Shown: positions 1 through 10,599 of the stretch, piece after piece
Layout: every line of letters starts with the position of its first letter
How positions within the stretch are numbered: position 1 is the first letter of the stretch
NCBI GenBank assembly: GCA_013350335.1
Contig: CM023538.1
Coordinates: forward strand, 56,030,769 to 56,094,768
Reading direction: 5' to 3'
DNA from: Chimonanthus salicifolius
Taxonomy: Eukaryota > Streptophyta > Magnoliopsida > Laurales > Calycanthaceae
DNA: 64,000 nt
Position numbers and translations under genes: made by a program
The notes under the pieces: model-generated
Databases searched by the model: none
Told to the model about the DNA's origin: nothing
What the model saw: only the letters and a program-made list of their open reading frames with translations

Positions 1-850
1 CCAGAGTCCTGATATTGGCTTGTCTTACATAATTGTTATCACTTATTAGGTTGGAACTAAGCTATTTGGGTTGGATAGGCCAGATTTTCAGTACAAAATT
101 ACAAATGCCAAATTGTATGCTGATTATTGGGCCCAACCAGCAAATGTTTAGGACCTGGACAGGCCCAACCGCATTTCCTGTATTATTTTCATTTCTAGGA
201 TAGACAGCTGCTAGAGTTTTCTATCGAAAACATCGTTAATGGGTCAAAAGCTGAGGCATATACTACGAAAAAAATGATTCATAAATTTTTTCTTCAAATT
301 TTTAGTTAGAATTATAAATTAGCTGAAATTGTTACATCTTGTAAGAGGACAAAAAATGAATATTATCCATCAGACATTTTAAACTGAGTCCATATGAGGT
401 TTAGAAAGTAGGTGGACTGGGCCACTCTAGTGTAAAGAGAAATTGGGCCCAAACACTTTCTGATTTATTCATTGGACTGCAAATGGAGATTGAGCATATG
501 ATTTTTTTGTATATCCGTACATGCCTTGAGAGGTCTTGAAAAACATCACTGTAGCAGCCTTGAAACAACGTTGTTGGGTCTAAAATGAGGCCTATACTGG
601 GCTTGTTGGGTCTAAACAACCTTATTTAGAGAAGGGTTCTGGGCAACAAAGGACCCCTCTAATTTCATCACACACACCAACTATCCCCGCAATAACATCA
701 CACGGAAGAGTCACATTAAAATGTAAACATCTCCATCAAACATGCCAAGAGTTCTAAAAGTATAAATATCTCAGAGTTATTACAACCCAAATCTCAAATA
801 AACATAACCAAACCTCAAATGATATCTCAAATAAACTTAAATAAATCTGG
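1..850. other. Distal 3' flank of NLR-1, no gene seen
   Basis: From about 640 this matches the distal 3' flank of the other NLR units (around 25930, 39040 and 50760). Before that it is unique AT-rich sequence. About 560-600 also matches 25565-25620 (the motif GTTGTTGGGTCTAAA). No convincing coding region on either strand. Confidence 0.5.
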
Positions 851-1073
851 TTTCATAAATTCAGCTATAACATGTCCATAATCAATAAAATGCTTCTCAA
901 AATAAAACTAATGCTCTTGCCACAGTCATCAGCTATGTCGTCTGAGACCCGTCTTCACTGGAATTCCTGCAATATAAGGGGTGAGCTCAACATGCACAGT
1001 GAAAAGCAACAAATATCACGCATAGCACATATCAATCACATATTACACATATCATCATATTATACATCTCAAT

Positions 1074-1091
1074 CAGGGGTAAAAAATTCGG
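1074..1091. mobile_element. Terminal scrap of an ATCGG-family hAT-like MITE
   Basis: The 18 bases CAGGGGTAAAAAATTCGG match the terminal consensus of the MITE family described at 20809, 35627, 38307, 46077 and 59079. It lies within the predicted second 3'-UTR intron of NLR-1, exactly where about 650 bp present in the broken copy's flank (about 26400-27050) are missing. Probably a MITE insertion followed by a deletion. Confidence 0.4.
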
Positions 1092-1276
1092 TTGAGATTT
1101 CGAAAATATTGTGCTATGTAAATATTGGATTATGATGTGAAAATTTTAGAATTCTTGATTTTCCATTGCATTTGAAAAAATAAAAAATAGAAGAGAGGCC
1201 AGAGCCAAGTTAATAGAGGTACAAGATATCAAAATATTAAATAATTTTCACATATTAAATACAAGAGAGGTCTTAC

Positions 1277-1336
1277 CTAAAAGAGTTGCATCCTTCATCA
1301 CAATATCAAGCCTTATATTTTTCTCATGTTTAGTTT
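1277..1336 (-). other. Predicted internal 3'-UTR exon of NLR-1
   Basis: On the minus strand an acceptor (TTTGCAG before AAACTAAACATG) and a donor (CTTTTAG before GTAAGA) bound 60 nt. The preceding donor (CAAG before GTATAT) lies 7 nt after the stop, giving a first 3'-UTR intron of 95 nt (1337-1431). The next acceptor (ATTGCAG before GAATTCC) is at 967-968, giving a second intron of about 310 nt and a terminal exon starting at 966 whose end I cannot place. The same signals occur beside the other NLR copies. Confidence 0.55.
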
Positions 1337-1438
1337 CTGCAAATCTGTACCAATATCAACACCTAATTAGTTCTAAACAGTAAAGAAAATGATCAAAAAT
1401 TGAAAGTTGTTGATATTAAATGTAAATATACCTTGTTT

Positions 1439-4400
1439 TCATATGAATTGCAAGCCTATATGAATTGCAGGAACGTGTGCAATCTTATACCAATCCTCCC
1501 CAGTATCTCTGGTGCATCGTTTGATCAAATGGGGACAATGTTCGATACCAATGTAGTGGAGTGTGGTGGCTTTCTTCAATCCAGTTGGCAATTGTAAAAT
1601 GCTGGGACAATTAGTTAGAATCAATTCTTTCAATGAAGAGAGATTGCCCAATTCCTCTGGTAAACATTCTAACTCTTCCAATTCAAATAGCCACAATGTT
1701 CTCAAAGACACCAGCTTTTGGATACTTTCTGACAAAGAAACCAACTTAGGACATTTCGTGACATGCAAAACTTTAAGGGCAGTGAGGTATTGCAGTCCAT
1801 CACCCAAAGATCTCAAGTTTTTACAATCACCAATATGCAATTCATGAAGAGAGATGAAGCCCCGGAATTCTTCATGTGGCAATGACTCCATTCTGTTGCA
1901 GCGGTCAATTTTCAAAGTTTGAAGAGAGATAAAGTTTTGAAGCTCCTTTTCCTGAGATACAACCTCATCACAATCCTCAATCCACAAGTGTTTGATTGTT
2001 GTAACGTTACTAAGATCTTCTGGTATGAACTTTAGCTTACGACAGTTGGAAATTCTCAAATCTTCTAAAAGATTTTTATTTTGCAACAACCTTTCTGGGA
2101 GAGATGTCAACTCAGGGAATCCACCAATTTCAAGATGAACAAGGGAATGACAGTCGACGAAAAACTTGAATAGAGTCACATTGCCTCTCCAAAACCATAA
2201 CTTCTTAAGGGATGGAAGATTTGGCAAGCTAGTCAACTTTGGACATCCATTGATGGTTAACGCCTCAACAAGATGAAGCACTTGTCCTGTTTCTGCACTT
2301 GACCATCTTTCCAAATTAGGCATATCTTGGATAAAAAGTACCTTAAGAAAGCAAAATTGTGAAAATGATGGGAGACTGTCACATCTACTACAATTCTTGA
2401 GGTTGATGTCAATCAACTTGGGGAGCCTCAAGTCCATCAGCCATGAAGGGAATTTTAGACCCTTAAATTTCTCAATCATCAACTTTTCTACGTTCGGATG
2501 TGGCTCGAGGCTTTCAATGACATGTTGGTAATTCTCATTTTCTCCATTGATTGAATCATCATTGTTGTCTTCCCATGACAACTGCAAATCAGAAATGTTA
2601 TGCTTCTCTTTCAAGCCCGCTCTCTCTGTATCTGCTGGATTTAATACATTTTGGAGGCTTTTGATCACTAACCTACCACGTAGGTTTAAACCTTCTAACT
2701 CTCCTATTCCACATCCTCTTTCTTTGCCAACAATAAATAGAGGTAGTGTTTGAAGGCAGCTTAGTTGTCCAAGCCCACTTGCGACGCATTTTATCTCCTC
2801 CACTTTATCAATCAAGAGGTGCCTCAGGTTAACCATCTTCCTCATGCCTTTGGGTAACTCTTTGAGCCAACGACAATTTAAAAGCCGAAGTGTTTGCAAG
2901 TTCCAAAGGGTGTCAATGGATTCAGGTAATTTACTTATTAAAGTACTTGACATGTCAAGGTACCTCAGATGTTTCAACTTCCCTATTGTTTCTGGCAAAT
3001 CTTGAATTCCGGTGAAACTTAAATCTAAGATACGCAAATATATAAATTTCAACATGTCACCAGGTATACTATGTATTCTTCGTGTGTAACCAACAAGAAT
3101 GAATGTATGCAGTTTCCTTGCATTAGAAACAAATGATGGATTTATTGATGACAATGCATCATTACAAAAATATGATGAATGACGAGTTTGTGCACGGACA
3201 CCTGTTGCACTACTTCTTTCAATTATTGAATATTCAGTCCCTCCAATAGATCTTGCAAGATCACAAACAAGGTCATGCATTGTAAACAGTACCACATTAT
3301 AATCATAAGCGTCTCTCTTAGCTCCTGCAAAATAATCTGAAAGCTCATATTTTTTTGTCTTAACCTTTTGAAACAATGACCTCCAGCATAACTTGTCAAA
3401 ATACTCTTCTCCAATGTCCTCTGCTAGTCTACTTTCATTTGATGTTTGAATGAACCCCTCTGCAATCCACAATTGAATTACTCTAAATCTATCAAAAGCA
3501 TAACCTTTGGGGAAGATACTACAATATGCAAAACAATGTTTCAAAGGAGATGACAAATGATCATAACACAATCGTAATGTGGATATGATTTTATTATCAT
3601 CACCTAACTTCCAAATCTCGCTTTCTTTTATGACCAACCATTCCTTCTCATTTCTTTTGCAGTGCAATAAGCCTCCTAGTGCCCCTACTGCTAATGGCAC
3701 ACCTCCACACCTTTTCACAATTTCTTTTCCAATGGTCACCAAATTTGAAAATTCAATTTCATTTCCCTGTGGAAATGCTCTCTTCTTAAACAAAGACCAA
3801 CAATCATCTTGAGACAGATCTTGCAAGTAATGTGTCGGAAGAGTGCCCACAATAGATGCTACAATTCCACTACGAGTTGTAACTATGACTTTGCTCCCTC
3901 TATCACCACATCTTAACAAAGATTTCAACCTATGCCAATTCTCTTCATCTTCATTCCAGACATCATCCAATACAAGTAAATATTTCTTCCCAGATAGAAT
4001 CTTTCGAAGATGAGACTGTAGCACATCCATGGATGTATGGTCACACTTATCCATACTTGCTGATGACATAATTGCTCTTATAATTTCTCCCAAGTCAAAA
4101 TCTTTAGAAACATAAGCCCACATTCGTTGATCAAAATGATTTTTCACCCTCTCATCATTATAAATGAATTGGGCCAATGTTGTCTTCCCAAGCCCTCCAA
4201 TTCCAACAATTGGAATGATGGAAAGATCTTCTGTTCCTTCCTTTTCACTACCCATGTTGATTAACAATTCAACTATTTTTTCTCTATCATCATTTCTCCC
4301 ATAAACTTCTCCTTCATGTACAAATGAGTATGTTTCTCTTTGCTCACGAGTGTGACTCTGCTTACCAACAATTTTCTCACTCAATTTGAAAGCAGACCTT

Positions 4401-4804
4401 TCTTTTGCAATTAAATCTAATCTATCTACAACTTCTCTAATCTTACTTCCCATCCTCATGTTGAATGCGAATGGGTTTGAAGTAGTAAAGAAGTTGCGTA
4501 CCTTGCTTACGATGCGACCCCGAATTTCAACTTTCCTCCGAAGGTCTTCGATTGCGAACTCATCGAATATGTCATCGATATCATAAGCCACTTCCTTGAG
4601 CTTGCCAAGCCAGTCCATTATACTTCTATTTCTTATCTGTTGCTCTTCAGCATCCTCAAGCACAGCGTGGATTGATAAGAATGTAGTGCGGAGTTTATCT
4701 GCATCTTTCTTAACACCAGAAGATATGATGAATTTTTTAATCAAAGGAGAAGCAAGCTTCTCAAATATCACTGGAAGGATAGCAGAAACAACAATTTCTG
4801 CCAT
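1439..4804 (-). CDS. NLR-1: intact CC-NB-ARC-LRR immune receptor (RGA type)
   Basis: Single-exon reading frame of 1121 residues. An Rx-type coiled coil comes first (about 1-150; EDVID-like patch VAYDIDDIFDEF at 72-83), then NB-ARC: P-loop GIGGLGKTT 201-209, kinase-2 LLVLDDVW 276-283, RNBS-B GSKVIVTTRS 303-312, GLPL-type CGGVPLA 366-372, RNBS-D CFAYCSIFP 424-432 and MHD 509-511. Irregular leucine-rich repeats fill about 560-1100. The W after DDV and the coiled coil mark it as non-TIR. Family knowledge: such proteins are intracellular ATP/ADP switches that detect pathogen effectors; the ligand cannot be read from sequence. I start at MAEIVV, shared by all four copies, rather than an ATG 15 bp upstream. 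All signature motifs look intact. Oddities: the tail ends VPAIHIGLQFI where NLR-3 and NLR-4 end with a VPSIEID-type tail, and the promoter TATA match is damaged. A 5' splice signal begins 7 nt after the stop. Confidence 0.93.
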   Translation of the reverse strand: MAEIVVSAILPVIFEKLASPLIKKFIISSGVKKDADKLRTTFLSIHAVLEDAEEQQIRNRSIMDWLGKLKEVAYDIDDIFDEFAIEDLRRKVEIRGRIVSKVRNFFTTSNPFAFNMRMGSKIREVVDRLDLIAKERSAFKLSEKIVGKQSHTREQRETYSFVHEGEVYGRNDDREKIVELLINMGSEKEGTEDLSIIPIVGIGGLGKTTLAQFIYNDERVKNHFDQRMWAYVSKDFDLGEIIRAIMSSASMDKCDHTSMDVLQSHLRKILSGKKYLLVLDDVWNEDEENWHRLKSLLRCGDRGSKVIVTTRSGIVASIVGTLPTHYLQDLSQDDCWSLFKKRAFPQGNEIEFSNLVTIGKEIVKRCGGVPLAVGALGGLLHCKRNEKEWLVIKESEIWKLGDDNKIISTLRLCYDHLSSPLKHCFAYCSIFPKGYAFDRFRVIQLWIAEGFIQTSNESRLAEDIGEEYFDKLCWRSLFQKVKTKKYELSDYFAGAKRDAYDYNVVLFTMHDLVCDLARSIGGTEYSIIERSSATGVRAQTRHSSYFCNDALSSINPSFVSNARKLHTFILVGYTRRIHSIPGDMLKFIYLRILDLSFTGIQDLPETIGKLKHLRYLDMSSTLISKLPESIDTLWNLQTLRLLNCRWLKELPKGMRKMVNLRHLLIDKVEEIKCVASGLGQLSCLQTLPLFIVGKERGCGIGELEGLNLRGRLVIKSLQNVLNPADTERAGLKEKHNISDLQLSWEDNNDDSINGENENYQHVIESLEPHPNVEKLMIEKFKGLKFPSWLMDLRLPKLIDINLKNCSRCDSLPSFSQFCFLKVLFIQDMPNLERWSSAETGQVLHLVEALTINGCPKLTSLPNLPSLKKLWFWRGNVTLFKFFVDCHSLVHLEIGGFPELTSLPERLLQNKNLLEDLRISNCRKLKFIPEDLSNVTTIKHLWIEDCDEVVSQEKELQNFISLQTLKIDRCNRMESLPHEEFRGFISLHELHIGDCKNLRSLGDGLQYLTALKVLHVTKCPKLVSLSESIQKLVSLRTLWLFELEELECLPEELGNLSSLKELILTNCPSILQLPTGLKKATTLHYIGIEHCPHLIKRCTRDTGEDWYKIAHVPAIHIGLQFI

Positions 4805-4905
4805 GGCCTCTTGTCTCAATAGATTAGAGATTGAAAATATTGTTGTGATATGAGAAGAAATGGCAATTGCTGAAGGCTATATGAGCTTCTCAGCAGCTCA
4901 GCTTC

Positions 4906-4912
4906 ATTTACG
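4906..4912 (-). promoter_or_regulatory. Degenerate TATA position of NLR-1
   Basis: The three sister units have TATAAAT at the matching place (30826-30832, 43290-43296, 56172-56178), roughly 90-100 bp before the start codon. Here the minus strand reads CGTAAAT although the flanking GAAGC context is kept. The gene may use another promoter element or be weakly expressed. This is inference from paralog comparison; no transcript data were available. Confidence 0.45.
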
Positions 4913-5210
4913 AAGAAGAAGTCTCATAAAATGGGCCCAGTGAGGTGGGACCCAACTAAAGAAAGAAACACAAAAAAGGAGCCAAGATGCTTTGGGTGGG
5001 ATATGAAAACCAAAGAAAGGATGGCAGACAAACGCAAGTGGGCTTGTAAGAAAGCATTGGTTTTCTACTTTTCTATGCTGAAAAAGCACTATTAGATCTT
5101 GGGCCTTGCAGTTTTTCTAGTTTAAGCTCTACTAGCTAAAGATGGCTTCAGATCTTTAAACTTGGACTCTACCTGTTTAATCTTCTAAATATATTTTGCT
5201 ATCTTTAGTA

Positions 5211-5401
5211 CTCCCTCGGTCTTAAATTACTTATCCTATATAGATTTTAGAATTGTCTCAAAATAATTATCTCATTTGGATTGGAATAGTATAAAATGTG
5301 TTGAAAATGGATGAGATCACATGGAGTGTTACTCTTATATAGAGAATTCCTTAAAAAACACAAATATTTCAAATGAAACAACTAAAATGGGACGGAGGGA
5401 G
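5211..5401. mobile_element. Stowaway-type (Tc1/mariner) MITE
   Basis: Terminal inverted repeats CTCCCTCGGTCTTAAATTA at the left and, inverted, CTCCCTCCGTCCCA at the right bound 191 bp with no coding capacity, flanked by TA on both sides (5209-5210 and 5402-5403). The CTCCCTCSGTCCC terminus and TA duplication are the hallmarks of plant Stowaway elements. It sits about 400 bp upstream of NLR-1. Confidence 0.9.
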
Positions 5402-8400
5402 TATAATTTTTTTAACTTTCTAATATTTTAAAAAAAAAAAATTTTAATATCAAAAAAATCTTTAGCTTACGTAAGAATTTCAAAAGAGAGATGAGAACAA
5501 AAATGTGGAACGAGGAAATAAATATTTCATCTAAAATACAAGGATATTTTAATATTTCTATTTTTAGAAAGTAATGTTCTCATTTTTCATCTTAGCAATA
5601 AAAACCAGTGATGGTAACCTTTCGGCCTTTGTGTCGATCCATAGCGGCAGCTATAGTTTCTTTCTCAGTCTCTCTTTTATTTTTTTATTTAATTTTATTT
5701 TTAATTTCTCAAAAATTTACAACAAATTAAGAAAAAACAGAGCTTCATGGTGATGCATTTATATCATTATTTATTGGTTTCTTAAATAATTAAATGTAAT
5801 TTTCAATACAGAGTGTCAAATCTCTTATAAAAAAATTAAGAATAATACTAAAAATGTAGAAAATAGAAAAAAATTCTAATAATTTTCTGTTATTTTATTG
5901 ACATGAATAGGAATTATGTAAAGTCATATTTAAATATAATTTAATTTAATAATTAATTTGGTAGAAATCAGTACACACTAAATTCAATAATTAAAAATCC
6001 ATCAACTATAAATTCAAAATAAATACTTTAAGATAAAGAGGCGTCTTTTAAAAATCTAGATATAATTAGATATAAATCAAATTTGGATCGTCAAAAAAGA
6101 AATCGAAAGTCGTGTCTTTTTAATGAAAAATGTAATAAAAATTAAAATTAAAATTAGGAGAGAGAGTGGTTTCGGTTGATTGTATTGAGGATGTGACTGT
6201 GAGATGTGAACGAAGACCTTGACTTCCATTAATGAAATAAAAGTTTTTTTCTACTAAATGAGGGGCCCACATGTTTTACTTACGTAAGTTCCTCATAGCC
6301 TTCGTCAACAGGCCTACAGTACATCCGTTACCATGGCTGAAGCGTCGTTACGGCGTAGGATAGATTTTTTATTTTAATTTTAATTTTTGAAAAGAAATTT
6401 TTTTGGATTCAAGATAAATGAATGAGCTGAGCAGTATTCCGTGTTACTGTTCAGCCTATTCATTCGAATAAATTGAAATTACACTTGGGCATTCATTCAA
6501 ATGAATGCCAAAATGAAATAGGCATTCATTCGAATGATTGGAAATGCGGGGGTAAAATCGTAATTTCATCTAAAAATTCAATTTCAGGTGTGTAGAGGTA
6601 GGATTTCCAGGTTTGTGTAAGTGCTCCCTTTTTATAATAACATATGTTGGATTTGACTTTTTTATAATAACATACTTATAAAAATCTGTATGATTTCAAA
6701 AATGTCACAGTTTGAAGTTTAATGAACACAATGGTAGTGACTTTTTTTTTTTTAATTATTTCCAAATAAACCAATGTCTAAGTCCAATGACTCACATAAT
6801 TGAATAAAGGACTTGTAGATTATTTGTATAACACAACTCACCACAAACAAAAGAACATGAGAAGGACGGACTTACACAGATGAGCCCGACTCTAAAATTG
6901 TTTTACTAAGTTACCGCAATAAAGTGTGCTGAGTTGAGTCAAATGTAAAATTTATGGACTCAATTAGACTTAATTGGGACAAGCCACATACAGAAAGATG
7001 AGAGATATATTAAAAAAAAACTAATAAATAAAATTTATAAATTATTTTAATTTGAAAAAAATAACATTAAACTCAATTATAATTTTAATTTTTGAGTGAC
7101 TCACATTATATGGTCCATCGAAGAAGAGTTTTGGTCAAGTAACAGGAGACTTGGAATTAAAAATGTTACAATGGATTTGAAAAATGTTAAGTTGTGTTCG
7201 TCTCTTGACAAGACTTACTTGACGTTGGTAACATGCAATAGGTTTGTAGTTTACATGCAATTTCAATGAAAATGTTTAGGAATCATGATTTGGTACAATT
7301 TTCCAAATAAAAAAGGCCCATCTAATTGCAATTGGGCCCACGAAGAATATATAGAAAGTTGTAAAAATCATTTCCACATGGCCCAATCATGATTTATCAC
7401 ATCTCCATAGGTGGAACTGTTGAATGCACTTAGAAAATATACTCCGTACATTATCCTGCATTTGAAAGTTGTTAAATTGTAATTATTTATGTTATATATT
7501 TTTTAACTATGAATTTTGGAAATATATAAGAAGAAATTATTAGAAAAGAAAAATAAATTTTGAGTAAAGATCAAAGTCTATTGGTGTGAAAATATCAACT
7601 TATATTTTTGTTGGATCACAGCATTGAAAAATTAAATTTTGACCTAATAAATCTAAAAATGGATCAGGGATGTCTAATAATAACCTGCGGAAAAAAAAAA
7701 ATCCATTAAAGACCATCCGAATTATAGAACTTAAAATGTGATTATATACAAACACAAACACAAACACAAACGTAATAAATACGAAAGCCTTGGGGTTTGA
7801 TTGTATGAACAGAGACCTCATCAAAGATGACCATATTTTAAGGGGTAGTTTTCTCACCCTGTTGTCGAGTGAAATCCAAAATTTTGTTCACAATTATCAC
7901 CCTATACTCCAATCAAAATAAGAAAACTCATTTTTTTTAAATTTTAGTAAATAATTGAGAAATCCAAAATGCTTTTTAAATGCCCAAATATTGGTACAAG
8001 TTGATTAAAAATTCTGGAATTTTATTTTTATTTGTTATTTGAAAAAATAATAGTACTATTTGGATTTAAAAATTAGAACCTCGTGACCAAAATATGAATT
8101 TGACATTTAAAACTTAATTTCTTGTAAGATTGATCCTTATGGGACGGTGAGCGATCTTTTCATGAACGTTTTTGTATTTAGTGATATGAATTTTAATATA
8201 TTATCAATTTTATGTTTTTGCAATGAAATGAGAGATGTATTGGATAGCAGTAAGGACGATTTAATCCACGGCACTGCACCTCTACCGTGTTAGTTGCTTC
8301 CAGTGGCTGTGGTTATGACGTAGGCATGCATTGAATTATTGCTTTTTATCAGTCAACAAAGTCATATCTTCAGACTATGCCTGCCAACCATTTAATGATT

Positions 8401-8977
8401 GTTACAAGCTGTTATTTTTTTTTAAAGAAAACTTTAGAAAAAAACTAAGTTAATATAATAGAGAAAAATTAAAACTTAGTGTAAATATATTTTTATTAAA
8501 AATTCTTTTCAGTAGATGAAGATTTAAGCTCTGTATTTAATAAATTGGTCTTTTCAGATGAATATGAGATTCTAATACCAAGATAGAGGAGAGATGAAGA
8601 AAAAGAAGAACGGAGAAAGATCCATGTCCATGACTGGTTAATGGTTTTGAGAGATGGTGGTATCGTGCAAAGGAGCTTCTCCATAAATTCACGCATTGAA
8701 TGGAAAGACGGTGGTAAATGAGATTAGTTGATTTGAACAAGAAATTTTACTCTAATAAAATCAAGTTCTGCATATTCACATTTAAATGAAAACGGTAGTA
8801 AATGAGATTAGTTGGGAAGAAGAGAAATTTGACTCTAATAAAACCAAATGATGCATATTCACATTTAAATGAATTCAAGTCTTTATTCACCTTAGAATCC
8901 TTATTTAGAATGGCAAGAGCAAATACGTCATAAGAAAAGAGAGAAATGATAAAAGGGTTCTGACGTTTATTTTTTTA
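5402..8977. other. Non-coding segment including first half of duplication copy A
   Basis: AT-rich and without a supportable gene. From about 6170 it is homologous to copies B and C: shared landmarks are the CTTCCATTAA block (about 6225, 14562, 21375) and the TTTTCTCACCCT block (about 7845, 17020, 22445). About 7240-7440 also resembles 59780-60080 and 63150-63440. About 6455-6540 carries palindromic ATTCATTCGAATGA-type motifs like those at 18945 and 23565. Confidence 0.6.
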
Positions 8978-10063
8978 GGGGAGCCGTATAGGACATGAGC
9001 AAAATCTTTGTGCATACACGAATTTTCTATTTTTAGCTGAAAATTACCACATTCAGCATGTTCCATATATGAGATATACCATAGGATCGTTTAAACGATT
9101 ATTGATGTCTAAATTACATTCGTCCTGGTGGTATGCAAGTGCTAAGTTAATACTATATTATTTAAATAATAAAATCTTCTTTAAAATTTTAAAGTTATTT
9201 TTTAAGCACTCTATATTTTCAAAAAATTTCAAATTAAATATCCGGACTAATTAGTATAACTTGATAAAAATACTTTAAAACTTCAAAGTCTTTTGACACC
9301 TCCAAATACTTAAAACATAGTGTTTTACAAAAAATGGTATCTCTCAGCTATGCTGAAAACACATTCGGAAGTGTCAAAAGACCTTAAAGTCTTAAAGTAT
9401 TTTTATCAGGTTATCGTAATTGGTCCGGATATTCAATTTGAGAAATGTTGGAAATATATAATGCTTAAAAAATAAGTTTAAAGTTTTAAAGAAGATTTTA
9501 TTATTTTACTAATGCACTATGTATTACTGTAGCATCGTAAACGTAGACTGTTATTTTTTAACCATTCTGTATTTTTAAAAATTTTCAAATTGAATATCCG
9601 GACTAATTACGATGACCTGATAAAAATACTTTGAAACTTCAAGGTTTTTTGACACTCCTAAATGTGTTTTCGGCACAGCCAAGGGATACCCTTATTTGTA
9701 AAACACTTTGTTTTAAGTATTTGGGGGCGACAAAAGACCTTGAAGTTTTAAAGTATTTTTATCAGATTATCGTAATTAGTCCAGATATTTAATTTGAGAA
9801 ATTTTGAAAATACACAGTATTTAAAAAATAACTTTAAAGTTTTAAAAAAGATTTTATTATTTAAATAATATAGTATTAATGTAGCATCCGTAGACCGTCT
9901 GGACAAATGGAGTTTAAGCATGAATAATCATCCGAACAATCTTATGGAACAATCTTATGGTATATCTCACGTCTAGAGCACGCTGACGCAGAGTGGTAAT
10001 TTCCAGCTAAAAATGGAAAACCCATTCTGCAGAAAGATTTTGTCTGTGTCTATATGTCTTCCC
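8978..10063. mobile_element. Large double-hairpin foldback element, copy 1
   Basis: About 1.09 kb with long inverted arms. The left end GGGGAGCCGTATAGGACATG matches the inverted right end GGGAAGACATATAGACACAG, and both arms continue through an AAAATCTTT block, an AAATTACCAC block and GAGATATACCAT. Inside, a roughly 180-bp arm containing ATCCGGACTAATTA and TCTTTTGACAC occurs four times in alternating orientation, giving two successive hairpins with centres near 9330 and 9690. No coding capacity. It is flanked by T-rich sequence, so the target duplication is ambiguous. A non-autonomous foldback or Mutator-like element is the best fit. Confidence 0.75.
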
Positions 10064-10397
10064 TTTTTTTATTATGTATTTTTTTAAAAAGAAATTCAAA
10101 TTTATCTTTGCTTTTAAAAAAAAAGGAAAAGAGAAGTGAGAAGAAAGATAGGGCCAAATTTAGAAATTACTTTAAAGGGATGCATATACTCTTTTCGGTT
10201 AAAATTAGTCTCAAATATCATAAAATTTAGAGTAGATGATTTTGATATATTGTTTGTAGAAATAGGTTGAGAATTACCTCGTTTGAAAATCCGAGACAAA
10301 CACGCAAAGGTGACAGTTGGCAGGGAGGCGGTTTTTCGACCTGTTTTTACAAACAAGATATCTGAATTCATCAATTTTGAATTTTATAAAATCCAAG

Positions 10398-10532
10398 TAA
10401 TTTTAAGTTAAAATAATATAATTTTGGGCTTAAAAAAATGTACACAAAGAATTAAGGAAAAATAATCTTCCATTTTAATTATTCAAGTATAATTTTTGAA
10501 GTCCAAAACTATATATTTTTCACTTAAAATCA
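10398..10532. mobile_element. Hairpin MITE, diverged copy
   Basis: Near-palindromic 135 bp: the left arm around TTTTAAGTTAAAATAATATA pairs with the right arm around TATATATTTTTCACTTAAAA. The same family occurs at 18429-18563 and 23290-23425 with better preserved arms. Non-coding; boundaries are accurate to a few bases only. Confidence 0.55.
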
Positions 10533-10599
10533 ATTTCAAAATTCATAAAATTACAATTCATTAAGATGATAGAAGTCAGAAGGGTAAAATTATATTTTT

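Noticed and set aside
2547..2753. Antisense reading frame conserved in all four NLR copies (also 28480, 40942, 53829)
   Set aside because: It is opposite the conserved LRR coding sequence; similarity is explained by the sense protein.
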